Part shown: positions 53,301 to 61,684 of the stretch, one piece after another
Numbering within the stretch: the first letter of the stretch is position 1
Layout of the letters: each line of letters begins with the position of its first letter
Origin: Clostridium sp. CX1
GTDB lineage: Bacteria; Bacillota; Clostridia; Clostridiales; Clostridiaceae
Reading direction: 5' to 3'
NCBI RefSeq assembly: GCF_025398335.1
Contig: NZ_JAODOO010000005.1
Coordinates: 62,001-126,000 of the forward strand
DNA: 64,000 nucleotides
The notes under the pieces: model-generated
Seen by the model: the letters and a program-made list of their open reading frames with translations, nothing else
Database searches by the model: none
What the model was told of the DNA's origin: nothing
Translations under genes and position numbers: made by a program

Positions 53301-55959
53301 CTAACAGATTCTTTCCATTGTTCACTTTTCCTGATAAACTTATTCCCTTAATTGGTGATACTACTGCTTCCGATACATCAAATAATATAGGACAGATAAG
53401 TGAAATAAAAGCTACCAATAGCCATTCATCTGGCCTAGAGAATATAGCCAAAGCAATTATAGTTAAAGTTATAATTGACGGAGCCAATAGACTTCTTCTT
53501 AGATTATCAAAGATCTTCCACTTAGATAGCCTATTCAGAGATGTCTTTTTAAACAGCCAAGGTATAAGTTGCCAATCTCCTCTAACCCATCTATGAAGTC
53601 TTTTAGAACTTGAATTATAATAAGCTGGGTAACCATCTATGAGTTCTATATCCGTAACCAAAGCAGCTCTAACATAAGATCCTTCTAGTAAATCGTGGCT
53701 TAATACTGCATTTTCGGGGATTTCATCTTTTAGTAACTGGTTAAAGACATCTACATCATATATACCCTTACCGGTGAAAATTCCTTCATCAAATAAGTCT
53801 TGGTATACGTCAGAAATAGCTGTTGTATATACATCTATTCCGGTTTCTCCTGAAAAAACTTTAGAAAATAAGGTCTTATTAGCGCTTAAGGTTCCTACAC
53901 TTATCCTTGGCTGCATCAAACCGTGTCCTCTTAATACTTTTTTCCTTTCAGCATCTACATAAGGTCTGTTTAGAATATGAGCCATAGCTCCAATTAATCT
54001 TTTTGCACTATCTCTAGGTAACTTAGTATCTGCATCTAGAGTTATTATATATTTAACTTTCTGCAAATTACTTATATCACTACTTACTACGTTATAACTT
54101 GTGTTTTTATCTCCTCTAATTAAAGCACCAAACTCAATAAGCTTTCCCCGTTTTCTTTCCCAGCCAAGCCAAAGATTTTCTTTCTTATTAAATTGTCTAT
54201 ACCTATTAAAAAAATAAAAAATATTATTGTCATCTTTACAGTACTTTTTATTTAATTCCTCTATCAATTTTAAAGCGCTCTCAGTTATTACTTTATCATC
54301 CTCTTCACGCTCACGGTGACTATCCTTAAAATCTCCTAGAATACTGAAGTACATATTATTCTCTTTATTCGCTAAATAATAGACCTCTAAGTCTTTTACT
54401 AGTGCTTTAACCTTTGACTCATCATTAAGCAATGTTGGAATTACTACTATAGTGCTGAATTCTTCTGGAATTCCATTTTCAAATTCTATCTTAGGTATAA
54501 ACCTAGGAGGAATTAATTTATTTATACTCCAATTTAATATAGAAATAACTATCTCACTACATGGCACTAAAGCTACTATTGCTATAACCACATATCTCCA
54601 GCTCTCCATATAGGTTTCTCTTAGTGAACTTAAATATGTCAATAAGACTGTTAATATTACTGTACCTAAAACTATACCTCTTATATAAAAGCTTACATTT
54701 GCTTTTATAAACAAACTCCTTATACTTTTAATTCCCTTTTCTTTATAATCAATTTTTCTCTTTAAGCACTCTACACCTTCATCAATAATGTAGTAGCCAA
54801 CATGTTTTTCATAGTTCTCAGCATCCTTATTTTGAAAGGCTTCTTCTGCACATTCAATAGCCTTTTTCGCTATAAAAGATTCTGGAGCCTTTATATACTT
54901 AGCCAATCTTTCTAATCTATGTCTATAGTGGTCTCTTGATTGAAAATCCATCTTCTCATAAAGTTGCAATGGATCCTTCCTCAGGATACTCTCTAAGTAA
55001 CTTAGTCTTTCAAAGTTTTCACTCCAGTTTAACGCCCCTACCTCTCTTATGCCAGTTATTGAATTACCTAGTGAAATTTGATATACAGATTGCTTTTGAT
55101 GCTCCAGGTTTATTACTCTTTCCGTGTTTAGCTCTAACTTATCCAGTTGGTGATCTATCCACTTGTATACTTCTGGACTTTCCACCCCATTATCTCTTAA
55201 CCCCTTTAACAATTTTTCAACGAAAGGAGCAGAAAAGTCTACCTTTTCCTCTGAAAGCTTTCTTATTTCTTCTGAAATACCTCCATTACCTACAGGATTT
55301 ATGATTCTTTCCAGAACAACCTCTGCCTTCTTTCTCTCTCTTTGCATCAATGTAATCCGTTCAGTTATCTTACTTATATTTTGAATTAAAGCTATTCTAA
55401 GCATTGTAGGAAAAGCCCACAATTCTCCACTAGTAAGTATAGTATTTTTTTGATATGCATTAATGAAAGTCTCTATTGCATCTTTATCCACCTTTCCATC
55501 TGTGTGAGATACTAACTCAATGGCTATATAGTAAATCCTAGGATATCCCCTCATAATTCCCCTACTTAACACAGGAAGGTTTCTATAATAAGCTTCTGGC
55601 ATATTTCTCTTAATATCCTTATATTCCCTTTGTATTAAATAAAGGTTATCTAACAGCCATTCTGAAGCTTGAATTACATTATTTTTATTTCTAAACTCCT
55701 TATCTAGATAATCATGACTACTAAGTATTTTTCTATAGCTATCATCTAAGTTTTGAATTAACTTTCTTCTACAATTAGTTTTTCTTGTGACATCGGAATA
55801 ATTAGATATCTCAAATGCGTGTTTTTTAAGTTCCTCTCTACTCGTGTTCACCACAGGAATATCATCCATTATGTTATGTTCTTTTGTTTCATCCTTGTTT
55901 GACAATATGTAAAAACTCACAATCAATATGATTATTCCTACAATAATAATATAAAGCAT
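47320..55959 (-). CDS. cyclic beta-1,2-glucan synthase-like giant protein (GT84-GH94 type)
   Basis: About 2879 residues. The N-terminus has a membrane helix (about 3-21). More helices lie near 415-480, 830-905 and 975-1045. Between them is a GT84 glycosyltransferase domain, with DAD at 642-644 (ITLDADTKLP) and HRWVRGDWQ at 789-797 (the RW equivalent of QxxRW). After this come glycoamylase-like and carbohydrate-binding regions and a GH94 phosphorylase domain, with the catalytic pair in GSGDWNDG (Asp2566, Asp2569). This is the domain order of NdvB/ChvB, which makes cyclic beta-1,2-glucan from UDP-glucose and trims the chain. The start is the ATG at 55959, with AAAGGA upstream; an ATG six codons earlier overlaps that RBS. 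Product linkage in this organism is inferred. Confidence 0.85.
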   Translation of the reverse strand: MLYIIIVGIIILIVSFYILSNKDETKEHNIMDDIPVVNTSREELKKHAFEISNYSDVTRKTNCRRKLIQNLDDSYRKILSSHDYLDKEFRNKNNVIQASEWLLDNLYLIQREYKDIKRNMPEAYYRNLPVLSRGIMRGYPRIYYIAIELVSHTDGKVDKDAIETFINAYQKNTILTSGELWAFPTMLRIALIQNISKITERITLMQRERKKAEVVLERIINPVGNGGISEEIRKLSEEKVDFSAPFVEKLLKGLRDNGVESPEVYKWIDHQLDKLELNTERVINLEHQKQSVYQISLGNSITGIREVGALNWSENFERLSYLESILRKDPLQLYEKMDFQSRDHYRHRLERLAKYIKAPESFIAKKAIECAEEAFQNKDAENYEKHVGYYIIDEGVECLKRKIDYKEKGIKSIRSLFIKANVSFYIRGIVLGTVILTVLLTYLSSLRETYMESWRYVVIAIVALVPCSEIVISILNWSINKLIPPRFIPKIEFENGIPEEFSTIVVIPTLLNDESKVKALVKDLEVYYLANKENNMYFSILGDFKDSHREREEDDKVITESALKLIEELNKKYCKDDNNIFYFFNRYRQFNKKENLWLGWERKRGKLIEFGALIRGDKNTSYNVVSSDISNLQKVKYIITLDADTKLPRDSAKRLIGAMAHILNRPYVDAERKKVLRGHGLMQPRISVGTLSANKTLFSKVFSGETGIDVYTTAISDVYQDLFDEGIFTGKGIYDVDVFNQLLKDEIPENAVLSHDLLEGSYVRAALVTDIELIDGYPAYYNSSSKRLHRWVRGDWQLIPWLFKKTSLNRLSKWKIFDNLRRSLLAPSIITLTIIALAIFSRPDEWLLVAFISLICPILFDVSEAVVSPIKGISLSGKVNNGKNLLEQFFLIFSFLPYQAWLMLDAIVRTLYRLYISKKNLLQWQTAEDVEQSTGRELKDFIVSMWPGSMISVFIAYLAFMSSYETGLIMLPSSIIWFLSPLMAYSISKDIKVDKREFTEEQKDTLRRLSRKTWAYFEDFVSEKDNWLAPDNYQEDPANGIASRTSPTNMGMGLTSNIVAYDLGYIGVLEFKQRIDRVVTSMESLERYKGHFYNWYDTRSKNPLYPRYISTVDSGNLVSYIWLVNEAIREQMNSPLLSKNLITGLEDTLKLADDEIEKLLGLKDFYADSLMELKNREFSVGLWKNILSIIWGKVIDVERRANQINLYWNEKLKHQVGKGLNELKRLTPWLEILEQNLDKFSNLDKVIEKLLLQTPINKISQELQSLEDYVIGSSQKLYKNEEWINQLVQLVDASRRELNDLLTKMDDLIRRLNNIAEDTSFRMLYDEKRQLFTIGYDVERDSLGNSYYDLLASEARQASFIAIARGEVKQSHWFALGRALTLIGKSKGLVSWTGTMFEYLMPLLVMKNYPDTLLDETYKSVVEGQKRYGMKRGVPWGISESAYYYFDLGKNYQYKAFGVPGIGLKRGLANELVIAPYATVMALQVDFRGAFENIKNLINMGLEGKYGFYESVDYTKERLQKGCGKALVKCFMVHHEGMSLMALDNALKNNILQQRFHRIPEVKATELLLQEKLTKAVVYDREQQYDNPDVVVEKQHMAVREYNTVKTEIPETHLISNGNYALMITNSGSGYSKNNDMTIYRWREDATVDDTGMFFYIKNLNCNEFWSATYEPCKYEGEEYSVAFSLDKAEFKRKDGNIRTHTEVTVSTEDNAEVRRISITNSSEHPREVEITSYCEVTLAPYNADLVHPAFSNLFIKTEFVDEPGCILANRRPRAKGDKKPWVMQTVALEGNVIGSVQYETSRANFIGRGRDLTNPQAMDNDAQLGMTVGAVLDPIISMRVRVRIEKGETCTVAYTTAVASSREEIVELGRKYSDIQNINRTFELSWTGVQVELKYLGIKSSQANIYQLMASKILFISSLFKDRADYITKISKSQSALWPYGISGDLPIVLLIIRDEKHIDLARQLLNAHEYWSIKGLKVDLVIINLQGNSYIQSVNDTVRDLISSSHARDKQNKAGGVFLHNTATIKKEDIELLIAIARLVIDGDKGSLISQVKDKEENKESLDLLGVNPKEYNTIPEKLQIPKLHYFNGIGGFNSEANSYVILLNNYNNTPAPWINVISNGKFGFHVSESGISYSWNKNSRENKLTTWSNDPVMDSEAEQIYIRDEDTGKLWSISPKPIRDEGEYLIEHGFGYSTFKHEVYGILGEMTVFVDMNERVKLSKIRLKNNTNEERKLSINYYAKLVLGVTHEQTAQYIFTGFNDEAQYIYAKNPYSEHFGKLVCYLKVFGGEQLTYTGRRVDFIGRGESIRQPKGLKLNSLPNTVGAGFDPCLAESVKITLNKGESKEILVMLGQEESFEDIERVIGKYMETDRAEKELINVKTYWKDLLGTIQVETPDKSMDLMINGWLMYQVISCRYWARTAFYQSGGAYGFRDQLQDVMAVGYLEPEITRKQIIYSASRQYLEGDVQHWWHPVVDSGIRTRFSDDLLWLPFVVIDYIQNTGDLSILDEEVTYLEDEELKEGEDERYNISRISDKKGNIYEHCVKAIERGLRFGPHNIPLMGSGDWNDGMSTVGNKGKGESVWLGWFLYSILDNFTELSNKKEDWERAKEYERMKEFIRENLEKNAWDGGWYRRAYFDDGTPLGSKQNDECQIDSLSQSWSVISGAAKESRAKEAMEALQRNLIKEDKGIVLLLTPAFDKSFLEPGYIKGYVPGVRENGGQYTHASIWVILAMAKMGLNNDAWRIFHMINPINHSRTYLNSQVYKVEPYVMTADVYAVEPHTGRGGWSWYTGAAGWMYRTGIESILGFKFVESRGFTIAPCVPDNWQRYKICYSRGKCKYNINIERGEEKGIWLGEKLLKDGVIPILQSGQYEVKVVI

Positions 55960-56065
55960 AAAAATCAATCCTTTCATGTAAAAGACTTTGTGCTTTGCTT
56001 ATTATTCCCTAAAATATACAAAGTATAAATTAACTTTATAACTGAGTAATTTTTGCTACACATAT

Positions 56066-56108
56066 AATTAAAAAATGCCTAGTAGTTTATTACTACTAAG
56101 CATTTTTT
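56066..56108 (-). terminator. terminator of the lysC-lysA operon
   Basis: AAAAAATGC(C)TAGTAGT / ACTACTA(A)GCATTTTTT stem, directly after the lysA stop codon, with a U-run on the minus strand and flanking A-run. Confidence 0.9.
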
Positions 56109-56110
56109 AA

Positions 56111-57409
56111 TTATATAGATAATTCATTCTGAATAATTTCTTCATAACTTTGACGTCTGCAAATTAGCTTTGTGCTGCCTTCCTTCACTGACACCACTGC
56201 TGGCTTTGGTATTTTATTATAATTACTTGACATAGAATAGCCATATGCACCTGTACTTAATACCGCTAAGACATCTCCACTTTTAACTTTAGAAATTTCT
56301 ACATTATTTAATAATATATCTCCTGACTCACAACACTTTCCTGATATTGTCACAGTTTCCTTCAAAGTGCTTTCTATATTATTTGCTATAACACATTCAT
56401 ACTGTGCGTTATACAATGCAGGTCTTATATTATCTGTCATTCCTCCATCTACAGCTACATACTTTCTAACATCTGGAATATCCTTGATAGAACCTATTGT
56501 ATAAAGAGTCGTACCAGCATTACCTACAATAGATCTTCCTGGTTCTATAACTAGACTAGGAAGCTGGATATCTAGTTTATTCGCTACTTCTTCTGCTTTG
56601 TTTAATATTACCTCACAAAACTCTTCAATGGTTTTAGGTGTATCTCCTGTAGTGTAGTATATTCCAAATCCACCACCTAAGTCTAATTCCTGGATATCAC
56701 AGCCTGTTTCATCTTTTATATTCTTTACTATAGATAACATAATCTCTACCTCATCTTCATAAGGTTTAGTATCAAATATTTGTGAGCCTATATGACAATG
56801 CAATCCGACAAATTTAATATTAGAAAGGCCTATTGCTTTCCTTACTGCATCTATAGTTTTGTTATTTAATATTGTAAAACCAAACTTGGAGTCTATTTGT
56901 CCAGTTTTTATATATTCATGAGTATGAGCTTCAATTCCTGGAGTTATTCTAAGAAGAATCTGTTGAACCTTACTTTGTTCCTTTGCTATTGAATTTATCT
57001 TTTCAATCTCGTATAAGTTATCAACAACAAATTTCCCAACACCAAGTTCAATACCCATCTTTATTTCCTCTGAAGTTTTATTGTTTCCATGAAAATATAC
57101 ATTTTTCATAGGAAACCCGCTTTTCCATGCAGTATAAAGTTCACCGCCAGAAACCACATCAAGACATAATCCTTCATCATTAACTATTTGGCACATTGCT
57201 AAAGTTAAAAAGGCTTTTCCAGCATAGGCAACTTTATTTTTTTTCTCATATCCTTTAAAGGCATTGTAATATCTTTTACACTGACTTCTAATTAATTCTT
57301 CATCAATAACATATAGAGGAGTACCAAACCTTTCTGCTAAATCTACTGTACTTACCCCACCAATATATAGTGTATTATTTTTTGTTTCCATAGTACCTGC
57401 TAATCTCAT
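56111..57409 (-). CDS. lysA: diaminopimelate decarboxylase
   Basis: LysA makes lysine from meso-diaminopimelate with PLP. The 432-residue alanine-racemase-fold protein has the PLP Lys in KVAYAGKAFLT (about 38-48), the HCHIGSQIFD region, the LDLGGGFGIYY motif, EPGRSIVGNAG and GKCCESGDIL, whose Cys takes part in the active site. It lies 24 bases after lysC. The ATG at 57409 has AGGAGG nine bases upstream. Controlled by the lysine riboswitch upstream of lysC. Confidence 0.97.
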   Translation of the reverse strand: MRLAGTMETKNNTLYIGGVSTVDLAERFGTPLYVIDEELIRSQCKRYYNAFKGYEKKNKVAYAGKAFLTLAMCQIVNDEGLCLDVVSGGELYTAWKSGFPMKNVYFHGNNKTSEEIKMGIELGVGKFVVDNLYEIEKINSIAKEQSKVQQILLRITPGIEAHTHEYIKTGQIDSKFGFTILNNKTIDAVRKAIGLSNIKFVGLHCHIGSQIFDTKPYEDEVEIMLSIVKNIKDETGCDIQELDLGGGFGIYYTTGDTPKTIEEFCEVILNKAEEVANKLDIQLPSLVIEPGRSIVGNAGTTLYTIGSIKDIPDVRKYVAVDGGMTDNIRPALYNAQYECVIANNIESTLKETVTISGKCCESGDILLNNVEISKVKSGDVLAVLSTGAYGYSMSSNYNKIPKPAVVSVKEGSTKLICRRQSYEEIIQNELSI

Positions 57410-57433
57410 AGTGGCTTTCCTCCTAAATACTAA

Positions 57434-58636
57434 TTATAAGTTAAACTCTCCAGCTATTGCATTTATTGCTCTTAATTTATCATCTTGCTTTATAGTACAA
57501 GTAATTCTAATCTCTGAAGTAGTAATCATTTTTACCTCTATATTATTTTCTCTAAATAACTTAAACATTCTAGCTGTTACTCCAGAAGTAGTTTTCATTC
57601 CAATTCCTACTATGGAAAACTTAGTTATATCCTCATCTATAGCTATTGCTTCCTTGCATGAATAGTGCTCTCGAACTATCTCTAAGCATTCATTTAAATC
57701 AGCCTTTGGTATTGTAAATGATAGATTAACTCTGTTATCTATTGGTGCCGTTTGACTTATCATGTCAATATTAATCCTCTTACTTGCAACACTTTCAAAT
57801 AAACTTGAAATCATATTAATATCGTTATTTATATCCCTTATTGTTATTGCAACATCCTCATCACTTGTAGCTAATCCTGTTACTGGCTTACTTTCCATGT
57901 TCATGTTACTTACCCCCTTAATAATTGTACCTTTGATATCACTGTTACTTAATCCTACATAAATTGGAATGTTATATTTTTGTCCAAGCTCCACTGATCT
58001 AGAATGCATTACTTGAGCTCCAAGACTTGAAAGTTCTAGCATCTCCTCATAATCTATTTCATTTAGTTTCTTTGCTGCATTATATTTTCTTGGATCTACA
58101 CCATATATGCCATCTACGTCTGTGTAAATCTCACATACCCCGGCTAACTTAATAGCAATTGCCACTGCAGTAGTATCTGAACCGCCTCTACCAAGGGTAG
58201 TAATATCTCCTTCCTGGTTAATACCTTGAAAACCAGCTACTATAACAATTTTTCCTTCTGATAAACTTCTTTTTATGTTGTCACCATCTATATCATCTAT
58301 TAAAGATTTTCCATATTGACCACTTGTTTTAATCCCTATTTGATAAGCTGTATAGCTAACAGCACCATATCCTAATTCTTTAATTGCCATAGCTAATAAC
58401 GCTGAAGACATCATCTCTCCTGTAGAGAGAAGAGCATCCAACTCTCTTTTGTCAGGATTTTTTGAAATCTGACCAGCAAGTTCTATAAGATCATCTGTGG
58501 TATCACCCATAGCAGAAACTACAACAACTACATCATCTCCTGCTTCTCTTCTTTTTACCACAGTATTAGCAACTTTTTTAATCTTGTCTATAGTTCCTAC
58601 AGAACTTCCACCATATTTTTGTACTACAACTGCCAT
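57434..58636 (-). CDS. lysC: aspartate kinase
   Basis: Catalyses phosphorylation of aspartate, the first step of the lysine, threonine and methionine branch. The 400-residue protein begins VVVQKYGGSSVGTIDKIKKV (KYGGSS at about 6-11). It has TTLGRGGSDTTAVAIAI (about 150-166) and two C-terminal ACT domains (about 260-400). The ACT domains allow feedback control by amino acids. RBS GAGGGAG. First gene of the lysC-lysA operon. Confidence 0.97.
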   Translation of the reverse strand: MAVVVQKYGGSSVGTIDKIKKVANTVVKRREAGDDVVVVVSAMGDTTDDLIELAGQISKNPDKRELDALLSTGEMMSSALLAMAIKELGYGAVSYTAYQIGIKTSGQYGKSLIDDIDGDNIKRSLSEGKIVIVAGFQGINQEGDITTLGRGGSDTTAVAIAIKLAGVCEIYTDVDGIYGVDPRKYNAAKKLNEIDYEEMLELSSLGAQVMHSRSVELGQKYNIPIYVGLSNSDIKGTIIKGVSNMNMESKPVTGLATSDEDVAITIRDINNDINMISSLFESVASKRINIDMISQTAPIDNRVNLSFTIPKADLNECLEIVREHYSCKEAIAIDEDITKFSIVGIGMKTTSGVTARMFKLFRENNIEVKMITTSEIRITCTIKQDDKLRAINAIAGEFNL

Positions 58637-58689
58637 AACACCACTCCCTCAAATTTACTTACTTTCTAGAAACTTACTATAAGGAATAA

Positions 58690-58932
58690 AAATAAGTGCA
58701 GCAAAGGAACACCTCTGCCGCACATCAAAAACTTTTAAATGCAACTCCGTGTACCTTTGTAGCTCTCCACCTTCATAAATGAATGTGACAGCCTTGCACA
58801 TATTATATGCAAAGCCAGAAAATAGTTTCGCCAAACTATTTTCTTCGGCTATAATTCCTTTCTTTATTTTTCATCGTCTGCAGACTCAAAATAAATACTC
58901 TTAATCACAGCACCTCTACCCTAGGTAAGTAC
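58690..58932 (-). promoter_or_regulatory. lysine riboswitch (L box) with terminator
   Basis: The minus-strand leader has the lysine-aptamer landmarks in order: GGTAGAGGTGC, GAAAGG, AGCCGAAG, TGGC, CTGTCAC and GGAGAGCTAC. P1 is closed by GTACTT (58932-58927) and GTAC (58754-58751). A terminator stem GTGCGGCAGAGG / CCTTTGCTGCAC (58723-58696) with a U-rich tail follows. Lysine binding should favour the terminator and shut off lysC-lysA. Confidence 0.93.
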
Positions 58933-58950
58933 TTCTATTAAATTGTACTT

Positions 58951-58979
58951 AGTTTATCATAAATAATTATACATTTCAA
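58951..58979 (-). promoter_or_regulatory. promoter of lysC-lysA
   Basis: TTGAAA (58979-58974), 17 bases, TAAACT (58956-58951) on the minus strand, just before the riboswitch. Confidence 0.7.
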
Positions 58980-59046
58980 CTACTTTTTATACCTTTTTCT
59001 TTATTCACAAATCATTGAATTTTAAAAATACACAGAGCTCTGCATA

Positions 59047-60348
59047 TTATAATTCATAAAATTTTCTAAATGAATCTTCAGCATAGCAGTAGTCTTTTAC
59101 TCCACCTAATTCTCTTATGGAGTGCATTGATAATATTGGAACTCCAATATCTACAGAAGATATGTTTATATGTCTTGAGGATATAGGTCCTATAGTAGAG
59201 CCTCCTCGCTCATCGGAACGATTTACAAAAATTTGCACTGGCACTCCTGCTTCACCACATATGCTTCTATAAACAGCACTAGATACACTATCTGAAGTAT
59301 AGCTTTGATTTGCACTTACCTTGATAATAGGACCTTTATTAATAATAGGTCTGTTTACAGGGTCGGACTTTTCTCCATAGTTAGGATGTAGCGCGTGGCC
59401 TAAATCACTGGAAATTATAAATGACTTTGACAGAGACCTAAAGAATTCTTCTCTATCCTTACCAAGGCTAATACTTATCCTCTCTAATGTATTTGATAAA
59501 AGCGGAGAATCTGCTCCCTGTTTTGTAGTGCTTCCTACTTCCTCATTATCGAAACAAACTGCTACATTTGTAGCATTTCCTGCTTTTCCTTCTGTTAATG
59601 CCTTTATTCCTGCATAAGCCATAGATAAATCATCCAATCTTCCACTGGATATAAATTCATTATTTAGGCCAATAATTTTTCCCTTTTCAAATTCATACAG
59701 GAATAAATCAAAATCTAGTATATCATCTTCCTTTACTTCTAACTCTTCAGCTATAGTTTTTATTAGATACCTTCCTTTTTCAAATTCCTCATTGACTAGT
59801 GAGAGTAGAGGAAGTATATCCTTTTGCTTATTCAATTCTACACCTGAATTTATATTTCTATTCATATGTATTGCTAAGTTAGGTATAACTAAAATAGGTC
59901 TTTTTATATTTAATAGTCTTATTTCAGGACAGAATGGATTAGCGCTTTTTAAAGCAACTCTACCTGCTAAAGACAGTGGTCTGTCTAGCCATGTATTAAT
60001 GATAGGTCCCCCATAAACTTCTGTATTTATCTTTATGTAAGAGCCTTCCACTTCCATATCAGGATTTGGTTTAACTCTAAAACTTGGAGAATCTGTGTGT
60101 GCTCCTATTATTCTAAAGCCCTCTTTGGATAGTTCCCCTTTTCCTACTACAAAAGCTACAATTGCTGATTCATTTTTTACTAAAAAGTATCCTTTTCCCT
60201 TTTCCAATTTCCAACTATCTTCTTCCTTAAGTTCAGTGAAATCTGAATTTAGGAGTATTGTTCTTATGGACTCTACTGCATGAAAAGCTGTAGGACTTTC
60301 GTAAATGAAGTCTATAAGCCCCTGTGCCCTTTCTAATTGGTCATTCAT
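59047..60348 (-). CDS. apeB: M18 family aminopeptidase
   Basis: A cytosolic zinc peptidase that trims N-terminal residues, with acidic residues preferred in characterised members. The 433-residue protein shows GAHTDSPSFRVKPNPD (about 82-97, zinc His and Asp), VAVCFDNEEVGSTTKQGAD (about 260-278, zinc and general base Glu) and DLGHALHPNYGEK (about 316-328). The C-terminal MHSIRELGGVKDYCY carries another zinc His. Length normal. RBS GGAGGA. Divergent from the P-loop gene at 60529. Confidence 0.94.
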   Translation of the reverse strand: MNDQLERAQGLIDFIYESPTAFHAVESIRTILLNSDFTELKEEDSWKLEKGKGYFLVKNESAIVAFVVGKGELSKEGFRIIGAHTDSPSFRVKPNPDMEVEGSYIKINTEVYGGPIINTWLDRPLSLAGRVALKSANPFCPEIRLLNIKRPILVIPNLAIHMNRNINSGVELNKQKDILPLLSLVNEEFEKGRYLIKTIAEELEVKEDDILDFDLFLYEFEKGKIIGLNNEFISSGRLDDLSMAYAGIKALTEGKAGNATNVAVCFDNEEVGSTTKQGADSPLLSNTLERISISLGKDREEFFRSLSKSFIISSDLGHALHPNYGEKSDPVNRPIINKGPIIKVSANQSYTSDSVSSAVYRSICGEAGVPVQIFVNRSDERGGSTIGPISSRHINISSVDIGVPILSMHSIRELGGVKDYCYAEDSFRKFYEL

Positions 60349-60528
60349 CTTTATTCCTCCACTATTTTAATAATTTATATTACTTTGCACTACGACCAGA
60401 TAATTATACCAAAATTTATGTTTTTTATAAATATTTATCCAACTTAATATATTTTCAAATACACATAATCAAAATAACAGCACTTCGCATATTATATAAT
60501 GATTGTAATTAAGTAGGAGTGTGTAATT

Positions 60529-61632
60529 ATGAAAGGTAATATTCGAAACTTTTTTCCAGGTGGTAATACTTCTCTCGGCTTTTATTCTTTTTATGACTAC
60601 ATTATAAGTCAAGATACAGCAACGAGGAAGATTTGCATTAAAGGTGGTCCTGGAACTGGAAAATCATCTCTTATGAAAAAGATAGGAACATTTTTTAATG
60701 ATAAAGGTTATGATGTTGAGTATCACCACTGCTCTTCTGATAACAATTCACTAGACGGTGTAGTTATTAAGGGACTTGATGTAGCTATATTAGACGGTAC
60801 ATCCCCTCACGTAGTAGATCCTCAAAATCCAGGTGCAGTAGATGAAATTCTTAATATGGGTCAACACTGGAATGAGGATGGCTTTAAGAAATATAGAGAA
60901 GACATTATTAAAACAAATAAACAAATCAAAAGTCGCTTTCAACGAGCTTACAAATTCATAGGAGCATCAAAACTAATACATGATGATTGGAGTAACTATA
61001 ACAAAACTGCATTAGATAGGTCTAAATTAGCTGTTTTACAGGAAGACTTAAAGAATAAAATTCTATCAAACTACGAAATTGCTTCTATAGGAGCTGAGCG
61101 CCACCTTTTTGCTACAGCCTTTACCCCTAATGGTATTGTAACCTTTATTGACTCTCTTTATGAAAGCTCAGAAAAGGTATATGTCTTAAATGGAGGACCT
61201 GGTACTGGTAAAACACAGATTTTAAAGTTCATATTAGAGGAGGCAATTAAGAGAGGATTTTTTGTGGAAGTATATCATGACCCACTTATTCCAGAAAGAA
61301 TTGAGCACATTATCATACCTGATTTAAAAACTGCTCTTGTTACGTCTAATGAAATAAATCAAAAAAAATTCATTGGAACTCAGATATTTATGGATAACTT
61401 ACTTGACTATGCTCTTGTGGATAAAGACGAAGTTCAAAAGGATAAAGATATCTTCTACAAATTATTAAATGAGGGATTAACTGTTATCGCTTCAGCTAAA
61501 AAACTTCATGATGATCTTGAAAAATACTATATAGAAAACATGAACTTTGAGGAAATTGACGAAGCCTATGATAAACTAGTAAATAGACTTTTAAAATATG
61601 AAAAAGAGCATGAAATTAATAAAACTATATAA
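60529..61632 (+). CDS. PRK06851-type protein with two P-loop ATPase halves
   Basis: The 367-residue protein has two nearly equal halves, each with its own Walker A: GGPGTGKS (39-46) and GGPGTGKT (222-229). Each half opens with a parallel phrase: SLGFYSFYDYIISQD before the first, IVTFIDSLYESSEKVYVLN before the second. This looks like an internal duplication. A clustered HH (YHHCSSD) follows in half one, YHDPLIPE in half two. The family is annotated as ATPase, with no agreed role. RBS AGGAGTG. It stands alone between apeB (divergent) and hydE (convergent). Confidence 0.8.
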   Translation: MKGNIRNFFPGGNTSLGFYSFYDYIISQDTATRKICIKGGPGTGKSSLMKKIGTFFNDKGYDVEYHHCSSDNNSLDGVVIKGLDVAILDGTSPHVVDPQNPGAVDEILNMGQHWNEDGFKKYREDIIKTNKQIKSRFQRAYKFIGASKLIHDDWSNYNKTALDRSKLAVLQEDLKNKILSNYEIASIGAERHLFATAFTPNGIVTFIDSLYESSEKVYVLNGGPGTGKTQILKFILEEAIKRGFFVEVYHDPLIPERIEHIIIPDLKTALVTSNEINQKKFIGTQIFMDNLLDYALVDKDEVQKDKDIFYKLLNEGLTVIASAKKLHDDLEKYYIENMNFEEIDEAYDKLVNRLLKYEKEHEINKTI

Positions 61633-61637
61633 ACACA

Positions 61638-61672
61638 TAAGTAAACTCTCGCAAAATGCGAGAGTTTACTTA
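61638..61672. terminator. hairpin terminator between convergent genes
   Basis: Perfect 15-bp arms TAAGTAAACTCTCGC / GCGAGAGTTTACTTA around AAAAT. It should stop transcripts from both sides, although the T-run is short. Confidence 0.7.
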
Positions 61673-61684
61673 AGAACCCTAAAC

